Below are positions 17,004 through 26,905 of a DNA stretch of 64,000 nucleotides, in pieces. Position 1 is the first letter of the stretch; the number at the start of each line of letters is the position of its first letter. The notes beneath the pieces are model-generated. The model searched no databases. It was given only the letters and a program-made list of their open reading frames with translations, and had not been told where the DNA came from. The position numbers were made by a program, and so were the translations under genes. The DNA is from Flagellimonas sp. 389 (lineage in GTDB: Bacteria > Bacteroidota > Bacteroidia > Flavobacteriales > Flavobacteriaceae), in the NCBI RefSeq assembly GCF_018449435.1, contig NZ_JAHCMU010000006.1, positions 124,001 through 188,000 on the forward strand, read 5' to 3'.

Positions 17004-18923
17004 ATGAAGAACACAATTTCTGAAAGGGTCTCCGATTTTTTGAAGCACTATCCACCTTTTAATATTCTGGAACAGGAACAACTTGAAAAGCTATCTTGTG
17101 AAGTAACTATCATTTATAAAACTAATAATAGCGTCATTTTTACCGAAGAAGAAATTCCGCACGATTGTTTCTATATCGTACATAAAGGAGCTGTGGCGCT
17201 TGCCAAAAAAGGTTCTAAAGCTATTATGGATATTTGTGATGAGGGCGATATTTTTGGCCTACGGCCATTAATGGCAAACGAGAATTACAAGTTGGAAGCC
17301 AAGGCCCATGAAGAAAGTATCCTCTATGCCATTCCTATAAAAGAATTTAAACCATTGGCTCTGGAAAATACACAAGTAGGTAATTTTTTGATAGAGAGCT
17401 TTGCCTCCAATACGCGTAATCCATACTCCAATAAACATAGAGGCCAATTGTATGGTATTACCGATACCACAGAAAGCAATACGGAAGGTACATTATTGGA
17501 CGTACAACCCGTTCGGTATTCCACTAACTTGGTCACCTGTTCGGAGAACACCACTATAACAGATTTGGCAAATACCATGACCACCAATAACGTAGGATGC
17601 ATCTTGGTGGTAAAGGATGAACTTGCTATTGGAATAATTACGGACAAGGATCTAAGAAATAAAGTTTTTACATGTCAAGTTCCCACAACTGCCACTGCAA
17701 AGGAAGTTATGACCGCTCCCGTAATAACCTATCCAAAAAATCTGACCATCGCTCAAGCCCAAATGGCAATGATGAAAAGTAATATCAGTCATTTGTGTCT
17801 TACCGAAGATGGAACGCCAGATACACCTGCTATAGGCATCCTGTCCAAACACGATGTTATGCTTGCGGTTGGAAACAATCCCGCCGTATTGATGCGAGCC
17901 ATTAAAAGAGCTAGAAGTATAAAAACATTGCGAACTATCCGTCGTGGTGTAACTAATTTGCTACGCGGTTACTTGGACCAGAACATTCCGCTACGATTGG
18001 TTTCTAAAATTGTATCGGAACTAAACGATGCAACCATCAAACAAGTAATCAAAATTGTAATCAAAGAGATGGAGCAAAAACCTCCTGTCAAGTTTGCTTG
18101 GTTGACCATGGGAAGTCAGGGAAGAGCAGAACAACTGCTGAATACGGACCAGGACAATGCCATTTTATTTGAAAATGTCCCTGCTGCAAAATTAAAAGAG
18201 ACCAATGCATTCTTTTTGGAGTTGGGAAGCCGAGTGACCAAAGAACTGAATACAATAGGTTACGAGTATTGTCCTGCCGAAATGATGGCTTCAAACCAGT
18301 TATGGTGCCACAGTCTTGACGAATGGAAAAAGGTTACATCCTTTTGGATAGAAAATCCAGGACCAGATGAAGTACTCTTATCCTCTATATTTTTTGATTA
18401 CACCGTGACGTATGGTGATAAAACGCTGGTTGATACGCTTTCTTCCCATATTTTTGAGCGTATTGAAAAGCATCCTTTGTTTTTGGTACATCTGGCGAGT
18501 GGCGCGCTGCAAAACCCCTCTCCCACGGGTTTCTTCCGAAGCTTTTTGGTGGAACAAGATGGTGAGCATAAAGACTTTTTCGATTTAAAACTACGTGCAT
18601 TAATGCCCATGATAGACGCTGCACGGGTCCTTATCCTCTCGCACGCCATAAAATCAATAAACAACACGGCAGAACGTTACGAGAAGTTGGCAGAGCTGGA
18701 GCCTCAAAACAAAGAATTGTATCTATCCTGTTCTTATGCAAGTAAGGCACTATTGAAATTTAGAACCATACAGGGTTTGTTGCACAATGATTCAGGCAGG
18801 TTTATTGCTTTGGATAAATTGAACAAGGAAGAAAAAATAAAACTAAAACGGACTTTTAAAACCATTAAGGAAATACAGGAACTCTTGCAGGTACGCTTTC
18901 AAGTAAAAACGATTTTGGGATGA
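17004..18923 (+). CDS. Cyclic-nucleotide-binding/CBS/DUF294 nucleotidyltransferase-like protein
   Basis: Protein of 639 residues with four modules: an N-terminal cNMP-binding-like beta roll (about 15-135), a CBS pair (about 165-300, DKDLRNKV, KHDVMLAV), a GlnD-like nucleotidyltransferase domain with MGSQGRAEQLLNTDQDNA (about 368-384), and a helical DUF294 C-terminal domain. The nucleotidyltransferase part resembles PII uridylyltransferase, but no activity is established. It overlaps the exonuclease gene by four bases. The same pair sits near acs/actP clusters in Proteobacteria, which suggests a link with acetate metabolism. Confidence 0.88.
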   Translation: MKNTISERVSDFLKHYPPFNILEQEQLEKLSCEVTIIYKTNNSVIFTEEEIPHDCFYIVHKGAVALAKKGSKAIMDICDEGDIFGLRPLMANENYKLEAKAHEESILYAIPIKEFKPLALENTQVGNFLIESFASNTRNPYSNKHRGQLYGITDTTESNTEGTLLDVQPVRYSTNLVTCSENTTITDLANTMTTNNVGCILVVKDELAIGIITDKDLRNKVFTCQVPTTATAKEVMTAPVITYPKNLTIAQAQMAMMKSNISHLCLTEDGTPDTPAIGILSKHDVMLAVGNNPAVLMRAIKRARSIKTLRTIRRGVTNLLRGYLDQNIPLRLVSKIVSELNDATIKQVIKIVIKEMEQKPPVKFAWLTMGSQGRAEQLLNTDQDNAILFENVPAAKLKETNAFFLELGSRVTKELNTIGYEYCPAEMMASNQLWCHSLDEWKKVTSFWIENPGPDEVLLSSIFFDYTVTYGDKTLVDTLSSHIFERIEKHPLFLVHLASGALQNPSPTGFFRSFLVEQDGEHKDFFDLKLRALMPMIDAARVLILSHAIKSINNTAERYEKLAELEPQNKELYLSCSYASKALLKFRTIQGLLHNDSGRFIALDKLNKEEKIKLKRTFKTIKEIQELLQVRFQVKTILG

Positions 18924-19600
18924 TGCGCTTCTTTAAAAAGAAAAAACCTATCGACCTTCCTAATTTTTGGAAAGATTATGCAACTCTTTTTGAAAAGCCT
19001 TTTCCTTCTGATTTAAAGGATGTGCGATATGTTGTGCTGGATACCGAAACAACGGGTTTCAATTACGAGCAGGATCGTATGCTATGTATAGGTGCGCTGA
19101 AACTGTTTCATAAAAACATTGCGGTGAAAGAAAGTTTTGAGGTCTATCTCTCCCAAAATCATTACGATGTAGAAAGCGCGGAAATTCACGGAATCCTGAA
19201 AAAGGAAAACGTAGAATACATTACTGAACTTGAAGCATTGCAACGGTTTTTAATCTATGTTAAAAATGATGTCATCGTGGGACACCATGTGATGTTCGAT
19301 GTCAACATGATCAATGCTGCATTGGAACGACACGAACTTCCCAAGTTGAAAAACCAAACATTGGATACAGGATTGCTTTACCGAAGAACGCTGCTCAACA
19401 CTACGGTACTCCAAAAAAAAGAACACTATTCCTTGGATGATTTGGCCGAGAAATTCAGCATCTCCAAAAAAGACAGACATACTGCTTTAGGAGATGCATT
19501 GATTACAGCCATAGCCTTGCTTCATATTATCGATAAGCTTAAACCAGAAGACCTCAAGGATCTTATTAAAAAACAACGACCTTTAAAATATGGCTTCTAA
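18920..19600 (+). CDS. DnaQ-type 3'-5' exonuclease
   Basis: Protein of 226 residues with the DEDDh exonuclease motifs: LDTETTGF (Exo I, about 42-49), HHVMFDVNMI (Exo II, about 120) and RHTALGDA (Exo III, about 190). It matches the epsilon-subunit family of DNA polymerase III but is a stand-alone protein without a polymerase-binding tail. Its ATG overlaps the preceding stop (ATGA), so it is coupled to the CBS/DUF294 gene. It converges with acs, the two stops being three bases apart. Confidence 0.88.
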   Translation: MMRFFKKKKPIDLPNFWKDYATLFEKPFPSDLKDVRYVVLDTETTGFNYEQDRMLCIGALKLFHKNIAVKESFEVYLSQNHYDVESAEIHGILKKENVEYITELEALQRFLIYVKNDVIVGHHVMFDVNMINAALERHELPKLKNQTLDTGLLYRRTLLNTTVLQKKEHYSLDDLAEKFSISKKDRHTALGDALITAIALLHIIDKLKPEDLKDLIKKQRPLKYGF

Positions 19601-19603
19601 GCG

Positions 19604-21511
19604 CTATAAACTCTCCTTCATAATGGCATCCACTACTTCAGGGTTTAGTAATGTCGAAGTATCGCCTAGATTACTGGTTTCCTTAGAGGCAATTTTCCTT
19701 AGAATACGACGCATAATCTTTCCACTTCGAGTTTTTGGGAGCCCTATAACAAATTGAATCTTATCCAATTTGGCAATTGGTCCAATATGTTCCGTAATAA
19801 CCTGATTTATTTCCTTTTTAAGATTGTCACGATCACGGGATTCCCCTGTTTCCTTTAAGGTCACGTAGCCATATAGTGCATTTCCTTTGATATCATGGGG
19901 AAAGCCTACTATTGCTGACTCCGCAACGGCAGGATGCTCATTAATGGCATCTTCAATAGGTGCCGTACCCAAATTATGTCCAGAAACAATGATCACATCA
20001 TCTACCCTACCCGTAATCCTATAATAGCCCACCTCATCGCGGAGCGCACCATCTCCTGTAAAATACATTCCCTTAAAAGCACTAAAATAGGTATCCTTAT
20101 AGCGTTGATGATCTCCCCATATCGTCCTGGCGATAGAGGGCCAAGGAAACCTAATACAAAGCCTTCCGTCAACCTGGTTCCCCTTAATTTCTTTTCCGTT
20201 CTCATCCATTAAAACAGGCTGCACACCAGGCATGGGCAATGTCGCATAGGTGGGTTTGGTTGGGGTTGCAAACGGTATTGGTGAAATTAATACCCCACCT
20301 GTTTCGGTTTGCCACCAAGTGTCTACAATAGGACACTTTTTTTCACCGACCTGTTCATTATACCAATGCCATGCTTCCTCATTAATGGGTTCGCCAACAG
20401 TACCCAATACTTTTAAACTAGAGAGATCATGCTCCGTTATAAAGTCAAGGTTTTCCTTTGCTAAGGCCCTGATTGCCGTTGGCGCGGTATAAAAATGGGT
20501 GATTTTATGCTTTTGGACCACATCCCAAAACCGACCAAAATCCGGATAAGAGGGTACTCCTTCGAACATAACGGTAGTGGCTCCATTGGCCAAAGGACCA
20601 TAAACGATGTAAGAGTGGCCTGTAATCCAACCAATATCGGCAGTACACCAGTAGATATCGTCTTCACGGTATTGGAATACATTTTTAAACGTGTAGGCCG
20701 TGTAGACCATATAGCCTCCAGTGGTATGCACCATACCTTTAGGTTTGCCCGTTGAACCTGAGGTGTACAGGATAAATAATGGGTCCTCCGCATCCATAAT
20801 ATCAGCTGTGTAATCGGCATACGCTTTATCCAATAAAGGTTGCAACCATTTGTCCCTACCTTTTGTCATATTGATGTTGGATTTTATCCGTTTGGCTACC
20901 AAAACCGTTTCAACATCAGGACATTTTTCCAAAGCTTCATCTACAATTCCCTTTAAGTCGATGGTTTTTGCACCACGGTACGAACCATCTGATGTGATGA
21001 CCATTTTTGCACCACAATCATTGATTCGAGTTCCCAACGCAGTAGAGGAAAAACCAGCAAAAACTACAGAGTGGATTGCGCCAACACGTGCACAGGCCAG
21101 AAGCGAAATTGCCAATTCCGGAATCATGGGCAAATAAATAACTATCCTATCCCCTTTTTCAATACCGTTGTCCTTTAGTACATTGGCAAACCTGCACACT
21201 TTTTCGTGAAGTTGTTTATATGTAATGTGCTGTGCTTCTTCTTTTGGGTCATTGGGTTCAAACAGGATTGCTGTTTTGTCTCCCCTAACCGGTAAATGGC
21301 GGTCAAGGCAATTCTCCGTTATGTTCAGTTTTGCACCTTTGAACCAATTGATTTCTGGTTTGGAAAAATCCCATTCCAAGACGCTGTCCCATCTTTTGCG
21401 CCATACAAAGTGCTCTTCGGCAACCTCTTCCCAAAAACTCTCTGGATTTCTGACGGATTTACGATAGACTTGATAGTATTCCTCAAAATGTTTTATGTGA
21501 TAATTACTCAT
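19604..21511 (-). CDS. acs: Acetyl-coenzyme A synthetase
   Basis: Protein of 635 residues, normal length for Acs. It has the adenylate-forming signature YTSGSTGKPKG, the TWWQTETGG motif of the acetate pocket, and a C-terminal SGKIMRRILRKI whose lysine (about 598) matches the lysine acetylated in other Acs enzymes. It converts acetate, ATP and CoA to acetyl-CoA in the cytoplasm. It is the last gene of the minus-strand series of porin, symporter, sensor kinase and response regulator. Confidence 0.96.
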   Translation of the reverse strand: MSNYHIKHFEEYYQVYRKSVRNPESFWEEVAEEHFVWRKRWDSVLEWDFSKPEINWFKGAKLNITENCLDRHLPVRGDKTAILFEPNDPKEEAQHITYKQLHEKVCRFANVLKDNGIEKGDRIVIYLPMIPELAISLLACARVGAIHSVVFAGFSSTALGTRINDCGAKMVITSDGSYRGAKTIDLKGIVDEALEKCPDVETVLVAKRIKSNINMTKGRDKWLQPLLDKAYADYTADIMDAEDPLFILYTSGSTGKPKGMVHTTGGYMVYTAYTFKNVFQYREDDIYWCTADIGWITGHSYIVYGPLANGATTVMFEGVPSYPDFGRFWDVVQKHKITHFYTAPTAIRALAKENLDFITEHDLSSLKVLGTVGEPINEEAWHWYNEQVGEKKCPIVDTWWQTETGGVLISPIPFATPTKPTYATLPMPGVQPVLMDENGKEIKGNQVDGRLCIRFPWPSIARTIWGDHQRYKDTYFSAFKGMYFTGDGALRDEVGYYRITGRVDDVIIVSGHNLGTAPIEDAINEHPAVAESAIVGFPHDIKGNALYGYVTLKETGESRDRDNLKKEINQVITEHIGPIAKLDKIQFVIGLPKTRSGKIMRRILRKIASKETSNLGDTSTLLNPEVVDAIMKESL

Positions 21512-21557
21512 GATCTTTTCGTTTAAGTTATATTTATTTCAGTGTCTGTTTATTTAG

Positions 21558-21926
21558 TTATGCTATCAATTGCTCTACATCCTTGACTATTTTTTTAATG
21601 GAAAAAGGTTTGGTCATATAACCGTCCGCTCCCAACTTCATTCCCTTTTCTACGTCTGCCAGTTTACTTTTGGCAGATAAAAAGATAATCTTGGTTTCTT
21701 TTAATTCTTTGTTTTCCTTTATTTTTTGAAGTGTTTCATAGCCATCCATTTGCGGCATCATAATATCCAGTAAAATAATGTGGGGCGTCTGTTTATGTGC
21801 TATTTCTAATGCCTCTTTTCCATCTCTGGCAATGAACACCTCAAAATCCTTTTTCTTGAAGGCATACTCCAGGGACATTACAATATTGGGTTCATCATCT
21901 ACGATCAGTATTTTTTTCACGCTCAC
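21558..21926 (-). CDS. Receiver-only response regulator
   Basis: A single receiver domain of 122 residues: acidic pocket D10/D11, phosphoacceptor D54 (ILLDIMMP), S84 and K106 (MTKPF). There is no DNA-binding or enzymatic output domain. Its start overlaps the hybrid kinase gene by four bases, so they form a coupled pair. In Proteobacteria the corresponding CrbR regulator carries a LuxR-type output; here the output must be a partner protein. Confidence 0.92.
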   Translation of the reverse strand: MSVKKILIVDDEPNIVMSLEYAFKKKDFEVFIARDGKEALEIAHKQTPHIILLDIMMPQMDGYETLQKIKENKELKETKIIFLSAKSKLADVEKGMKLGADGYMTKPFSIKKIVKDVEQLIA

Positions 21927-24610
21927 TTTAATTTAGGAATAGTAAAAACCATGCGGGCTCCATCTGTATATGTAGCGTCCGCCCATATACTCCCTTTGTG
22001 GCTTTCTATAATTTTTTTACAGATCGCCAATCCAAATCCACTGCCCTGGGGTTTTTTTGTATTCTGGTTTTTTGATTGATAAAATTTTTCAAAAATATAA
22101 TTGTGCTCTTCTTTTGGAATGCCTTTTCCATTATCCGCTACGGCAACTTCAATGGTTTCGTCATTTTCTTCCAATTGAATTTTGATGATGCCCTTGTTTT
22201 CCTCTGTAAACTTTAAGGAATTGGATAAAAGATTCGTGAAAACCTGAAGGATTCTGTCCTCATCATAAAGACCGGTCAAAAGAATATCGTTTTCAAACAG
22301 CACTTTTACACCCCTTTTATTTGCTATCTGTGAAATACCGTTAATAGCTTTTTGAATGGTGCTGTTGATTTCATGACTTTTTACATCCAATTCTGCACGA
22401 TCACTGGACAATTTTTCAAGGTCAAGAATATTGTGTATCAAAACGGCTAAACGATCCGTATCCTTGCTTATATTTTTCAAAAAGCGTTTTCGAAGTTCTG
22501 GGGGCATTTCTTCATCTTCCAAAACTTCGGAAGCGGCTTTTATTGAGGTAATGGGTGTTTTAAGTTCATGGGCCACGGTATCCAGAAAATCATCCTTTTG
22601 TTTATCTTGATTCCGCAGTTCTTGATTTACTATTTTCAACTGATTTGCCATGTTGGATAACTCGGCCGACTTTTCAACCAACAGTTTATTATTCGCCTTG
22701 GTCTCTTTTGTATCCTCCAATATGTTCAATACCTCAACAAGACTAATGGGCTTTTCCTTGGAAACCGATGATAATAGAATCTTAGCGGAGGCACTGCCAA
22801 TACTCCCTGTCAAAAGTTTTTCAGAAAAGTTGATAAGTCTGGCATCTGCTTTTTCTTCGGTTTCGGATATGTTGTACTTCCGATTAAAAATATAGAATGC
22901 CCTATTGGTTCGTTGCTCACCCAAAAAGCGATATAACAGTTCTTTAATGTCCGTGACATAAGCTTCTCCCTTCCAAACAAAGGCACCTTCTTGTAAATTT
23001 TCGTAGTTTTCGTTGTGAACAAAAATTTCCGCATAATTGCGTTCCCTGTAATTCCCTTTCGATAACACCGAAATTGAAACAAACCCGAGCAGATTAAAAC
23101 TCAAACTCCATAAAAACGCATTGCTCTCGGGTGTCAAATAATCTATTCCGAACAATTGCGACGGCCTTAACCATTTTGCTCCAAAAAGCCCTTGTGTTTC
23201 AAATGTGTTGTCCTGATTTATTGCATCTACAACTATTGGCGAAATCAATGTGTATACTACCACAAGGAGACCGATTACAATACCTGTCTTAGCAGCTTTT
23301 GCGGTACCTCGACGCCAAAATAACCCAAAAAAGAAGGATGGTGCCAATTGAGATATAACTACAAAAGAAATCAATCCAATGGAATACAAAGACAACTGTG
23401 TAGAAAACTCAACATAAAAAAAATAAGCAGAAATAATAAGCGTAAAAACAGCTATCCTACGAATGTTTTTGATGTTTTTTGAGTTGTCTTCAAGATTTCC
23501 CTCGACCATTTTCTTTAGAAATCCATACGGAATTATGACATTGTTACTAACCATGGTTGAAAGTGCCAATGTGGACACTACAATCATAGAGATTACCGCA
23601 GAAAATCCACCTATAAATACCAGTCCCGATAAAAAGACGTTGCCCTCTTGCAAGGGTAATAGCAACGTATAATAATCTGGATTTACGTTTTCTGATAGCT
23701 TTATATTTCCAGCCCAAGCAATAAAAATCACAAAAACATTGAACAGCAATAAGTATAGCGGAAACAACCAGATAGCTTTCTTTAAGTGACGTTCCGTTTC
23801 ATTTTCGACCACCGCAACATGAAATTGACGTGGCAATAGGAATATGGCAAAAAAGGAGAGACAAATCGTGAACAACCAATTAAAACCATTTTCCAATCCA
23901 CCAAATGATGACAACTGCTTAAAATTCTCGGTTTGTAATGCTTGTTCGTAAACATCTCCCGTACCATTGAACAGATAGAACGTTACGTAGATGCCTATTA
24001 CCAAGAAGAATACAAGTTTTAAAATAGATTCAAGGGCAACGGTGGCTATAATACCTTTCTTGCGTTGCGATGCATCTGTTGAAAGTGTCCCAAAAAAGGC
24101 TACAAAAATTGCTATCAACAATGCAATGTAAAATGTGGAATCATCTAAAATACCCGTTGTGCTATAGCTGTGATCACCAGTAATGATTTCAAAGGTTTCC
24201 GATACTGCTTTTAATTGTAATGAGATATAGGGTATCGTTGCAAGGAGACAGGTTGCGGTGACCAAAGCTCCTAGAAGTCGATTGTTCCCATATCTCATCG
24301 ATATAAAGTCGGCAATACTCGAAATCTTTTGCTGCTTGGAGATACGAATGATCTTCCGCATGATGACAATCCATAAAGGTAATGCTATTACAGGGCCAAG
24401 ATAGATGGTAAGAAAACTTATCCCCGACTTTGAAGCAATGCCCACACTACCGTAGTAGGTCCAAGCGGTACAGTATACTGCTAAGGAAAGCACGTAAATG
24501 TAGGGATTGTTGACCCATTTGCTTTTCCGGTTTTTTTCTGCGTAGAATGCTATGAAAAACAAAAAAGCCAAGTAACAAACGATAATCAATATGAGCAAAT
24601 AGTTACTCAT
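21923..24610 (-). CDS. Sodium/solute symporter-histidine kinase hybrid (CrbS-like)
   Basis: Protein of 895 residues. The first 510 or so form a 12-13-helix sodium:solute symporter (SLC5) domain. A linker with a coiled coil (about 620-675) leads to a HisKA domain with HELKTP (phosphoacceptor H681) and a HATPase domain (DNGKGIP about 827, GSGFGLAIC about 857). This is the architecture of CbrA/CrbS sensors, which detect carbon sources including acetate. It is coupled to the receiver gene and lies between actP-like and acs. The ligand is inferred from context. Confidence 0.92.
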   Translation of the reverse strand: MSNYLLILIIVCYLAFLFFIAFYAEKNRKSKWVNNPYIYVLSLAVYCTAWTYYGSVGIASKSGISFLTIYLGPVIALPLWIVIMRKIIRISKQQKISSIADFISMRYGNNRLLGALVTATCLLATIPYISLQLKAVSETFEIITGDHSYSTTGILDDSTFYIALLIAIFVAFFGTLSTDASQRKKGIIATVALESILKLVFFLVIGIYVTFYLFNGTGDVYEQALQTENFKQLSSFGGLENGFNWLFTICLSFFAIFLLPRQFHVAVVENETERHLKKAIWLFPLYLLLFNVFVIFIAWAGNIKLSENVNPDYYTLLLPLQEGNVFLSGLVFIGGFSAVISMIVVSTLALSTMVSNNVIIPYGFLKKMVEGNLEDNSKNIKNIRRIAVFTLIISAYFFYVEFSTQLSLYSIGLISFVVISQLAPSFFFGLFWRRGTAKAAKTGIVIGLLVVVYTLISPIVVDAINQDNTFETQGLFGAKWLRPSQLFGIDYLTPESNAFLWSLSFNLLGFVSISVLSKGNYRERNYAEIFVHNENYENLQEGAFVWKGEAYVTDIKELLYRFLGEQRTNRAFYIFNRKYNISETEEKADARLINFSEKLLTGSIGSASAKILLSSVSKEKPISLVEVLNILEDTKETKANNKLLVEKSAELSNMANQLKIVNQELRNQDKQKDDFLDTVAHELKTPITSIKAASEVLEDEEMPPELRKRFLKNISKDTDRLAVLIHNILDLEKLSSDRAELDVKSHEINSTIQKAINGISQIANKRGVKVLFENDILLTGLYDEDRILQVFTNLLSNSLKFTEENKGIIKIQLEENDETIEVAVADNGKGIPKEEHNYIFEKFYQSKNQNTKKPQGSGFGLAICKKIIESHKGSIWADATYTDGARMVFTIPKLK

Positions 24611-24809
24611 AGTACTTTTTCAGGATTAAAAATGAAACTATAATCGCGACGAACCAGCTTAGAAAAATAAAGACATAAAATATGGGAAAGCCGAACAATT
24701 GTGCATCACCATCAAAAATGGTTACAAAAGGAACATTCCATAAAAAGAATAGCAGTACGGCGAGTACCACTAATTTTTGCTGATGTCTTTTCTTCATTTT
24801 CATTTTCAA
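24603..24809 (-). CDS. Small two-helix membrane protein
   Basis: Protein of 68 residues with a lysine-rich start (MKMKMKKRHQQK) and two hydrophobic segments (VVLAVLLFFLWNVPF and FYVFIFLSWFVAIIVSFLIL). It overlaps the hybrid kinase gene by eight bases and precedes it, so it is probably co-translated. Its shape resembles the small auxiliary subunits of sodium/solute symporters, and it may assist the symporter domain of the kinase. No family is recognised with confidence. Confidence 0.65.
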   Translation of the reverse strand: MKMKMKKRHQQKLVVLAVLLFFLWNVPFVTIFDGDAQLFGFPIFYVFIFLSWFVAIIVSFLILKKYYE

Positions 24810-24831
24810 GAGGTGCTTTTGTTGAAATTAC

Positions 24832-24873
24832 AAAAAAAACGGTGCGGCAGTCGTTCACCAGCACCGCTTTTTT
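24832..24873 (-). terminator. Terminator after the actP-like gene
   Basis: On the minus strand, A6-G-CGGTGC, a 15-base loop region, GCACCG and a run of T8. It lies directly downstream of the actP-like stop and upstream of the small membrane protein gene, so it may split the acetate cluster into two transcription units or attenuate between them. Confidence 0.55.
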
Positions 24874-24893
24874 AACAATCAACTAATTTAATA

Positions 24894-26609
24894 TTAGTGG
24901 GATGACGCTTCGCCAGCTCCACTGGGTATTCGTATATCCTCAACAATTTGCTGAACATTCTCTGGCGGTGCTTTTGTGAACTTATTGACCACCAAGGAAA
25001 CTACAAAGTTTACCAGCATGGCGATGGTACCAAAACCTTCTGGTGAAATGCCAAACCACCAAGATGCTTTAAGACCTTCTACTGCTGACTTGCCTCCATC
25101 GAAAATGCCGAACTTAAATTTCAACATGTAGAAAAGCATCAATAAAATACCGACTACCATTCCTGCAACGGCACCTTCTTTGTTCATTTTCTTGTAAAAA
25201 ATTCCCAATACAATGGCCGGAAAAAATGAAGCAGCAGCAAGTCCGAATGCCAACGCTACCACAGCTGCAACAAAGCCGGGCGGGTTTATTCCAAAATAAC
25301 CGGCAATCACCACCGCAACCGTAGCGGCACCACGAGCGGCCCAGAGTTCTCCTTTTTCAGAAATATTAGGAACAAAGATTTTCTTTACCAAATCGTGGGA
25401 TACCGAAGATGAAATAACCAATAGCAACCCGGCAGCCGTAGAAAGTGCGGCAGCAAGACCACCTGCAGCTACGAGCGCAATGACCCAAGCGGGCAGATTT
25501 GCAATCTCCGGATTGGCCAATACCATAATGTCCCTATCAACGGTCAGTTCATTTTTAGCTTTATCCGCCACATATTGAATTTTTCCATCTTTATTTTTAT
25601 CATCAAAAGCAAGAAGTCCTGTGCCTTCCCAGTTTTTAAACCATTCGGGCATAGACGAATATTCTTTATCACTCACCGTTTCGATCATATTGGTCCTCGC
25701 AAATACCGCGACCGCAGGTGCCGTAGTATAAAGTATAGCGATAAGCAACAATGCCAACCCTGCGGACTTACGGGCATCTTTCACCCTTTTTACGGTAAAA
25801 AACCGTACAATCACGTGGGGAAGTCCAGCGGTACCTACCATTAATGCCAAGGTAATTGCAAATACGTCCACTAAACTTTTAGAACCAGAGGTATATTCTG
25901 CAAATCCAAGCTCCGTGGATAATCCATTTAGTTTTTCCAACAAATACACCCCGGAACCATCATTTACCGTGCTTCCCATTCCCAATTGTGGAATAGGATT
26001 GCCGGTCATTTGTATGGAAATAAAAATTGCCGGAACCATAAAGGCAAATATCAAGACACAGTATTGTGCTACTTGGGTATAGGTAATCCCTTTCATTCCA
26101 CCTAAAACGGCATAGAACAGCACAATCACCATCCCAATAATGACCCCGGTATTAATATCAACTTCCAAAAATCTGGAAAAAACGACACCGACTCCACGCA
26201 TTTGGCCAGCCACATAAGTAAAAGAGACCAGCAAAGCACAAAAAACGGCGACCATTCTAGCAGTATTGGAATAATAGCGGTCTCCAATAAAATCGGGTAC
26301 CGTAAACTTACCAAACTTTCGTAGGTACGGTGCCAGTAAAAGTGCCAACAGTACATAACCTCCTGTCCATCCCATTAAATATACAGATCCGTCATATCCT
26401 GCAAAGGCAATGATACCTGCCATTGAAATAAAGGATGCGGCGGACATCCAATCTGCAGCTGTTGCCATGGCATTTGCCAATGGGGAAACTCCCCCGCCAG
26501 CAACATAAAATTCTTTTGTTGATCCTGCTCTGGACCAAATTGCAATTCCTATGTAAAGACCAAAGGTTATCGCAACCAGTGCATAGGTCCATATTTGAAC
26601 ATCGTTCAT
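24894..26609 (-). CDS. actP: Cation/acetate-type sodium:solute symporter
   Basis: Protein of 571 residues with about 13 transmembrane helices. SLC5-family features include GGGVSPLANAMATAADWMSAASFI near residue 40-60 and the GTAGLPHVIVRFFTVK segment near 265, typical of ActP and the VC_2705-type symporters. It would import acetate or another monocarboxylate with sodium. It is preceded by a DUF4212 subunit gene, the known partner of this subclass. The gene symbol is by similarity; the substrate could also be another short-chain acid. Confidence 0.88.
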   Translation of the reverse strand: MNDVQIWTYALVAITFGLYIGIAIWSRAGSTKEFYVAGGGVSPLANAMATAADWMSAASFISMAGIIAFAGYDGSVYLMGWTGGYVLLALLLAPYLRKFGKFTVPDFIGDRYYSNTARMVAVFCALLVSFTYVAGQMRGVGVVFSRFLEVDINTGVIIGMVIVLFYAVLGGMKGITYTQVAQYCVLIFAFMVPAIFISIQMTGNPIPQLGMGSTVNDGSGVYLLEKLNGLSTELGFAEYTSGSKSLVDVFAITLALMVGTAGLPHVIVRFFTVKRVKDARKSAGLALLLIAILYTTAPAVAVFARTNMIETVSDKEYSSMPEWFKNWEGTGLLAFDDKNKDGKIQYVADKAKNELTVDRDIMVLANPEIANLPAWVIALVAAGGLAAALSTAAGLLLVISSSVSHDLVKKIFVPNISEKGELWAARGAATVAVVIAGYFGINPPGFVAAVVALAFGLAAASFFPAIVLGIFYKKMNKEGAVAGMVVGILLMLFYMLKFKFGIFDGGKSAVEGLKASWWFGISPEGFGTIAMLVNFVVSLVVNKFTKAPPENVQQIVEDIRIPSGAGEASSH

Positions 26610-26632
26610 ATTGTAGTGTTTTTAGTTAGTTA

Positions 26633-26893
26633 TTACTCGTCGTAGCCGTATTTTTTATCCAGCTTGTTCATTAATCGTACGTAGACGAAAATCAAGATCA
26701 CAAATACGTAGATCGATCCTTGTTGCGCAAACCAAAACCCTAGCTTAAAGCCACCGATTTGGATGGTATTGAGTGCGTCTTTAAAAATAATGGCAGCTCC
26801 ATAGGAAACAGCGAACCAAATGGCTAGCAGGATAAAAAGATATCCAAGGTTTTCTTTCCAGTAGGCGGATGCTTTTTGTTGTTTTTCTGACAT
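26633..26893 (-). CDS. DUF4212 small symporter subunit
   Basis: Protein of 86 residues with two transmembrane helices and the family start EKQQKASAYWKENLGYLFIL, followed by the GFWFAQQGSIYVFVILIFVYVRLMN segment. DUF4212 proteins are encoded beside VC_2705-type sodium/solute symporters and are thought to be a small subunit. It lies 23 bases upstream of the symporter gene and 12 bases downstream of the porin gene. Confidence 0.92.
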   Translation of the reverse strand: MSEKQQKASAYWKENLGYLFILLAIWFAVSYGAAIIFKDALNTIQIGGFKLGFWFAQQGSIYVFVILIFVYVRLMNKLDKKYGYDE

Positions 26894-26905
26894 AATTCGT
26901 TGGTT

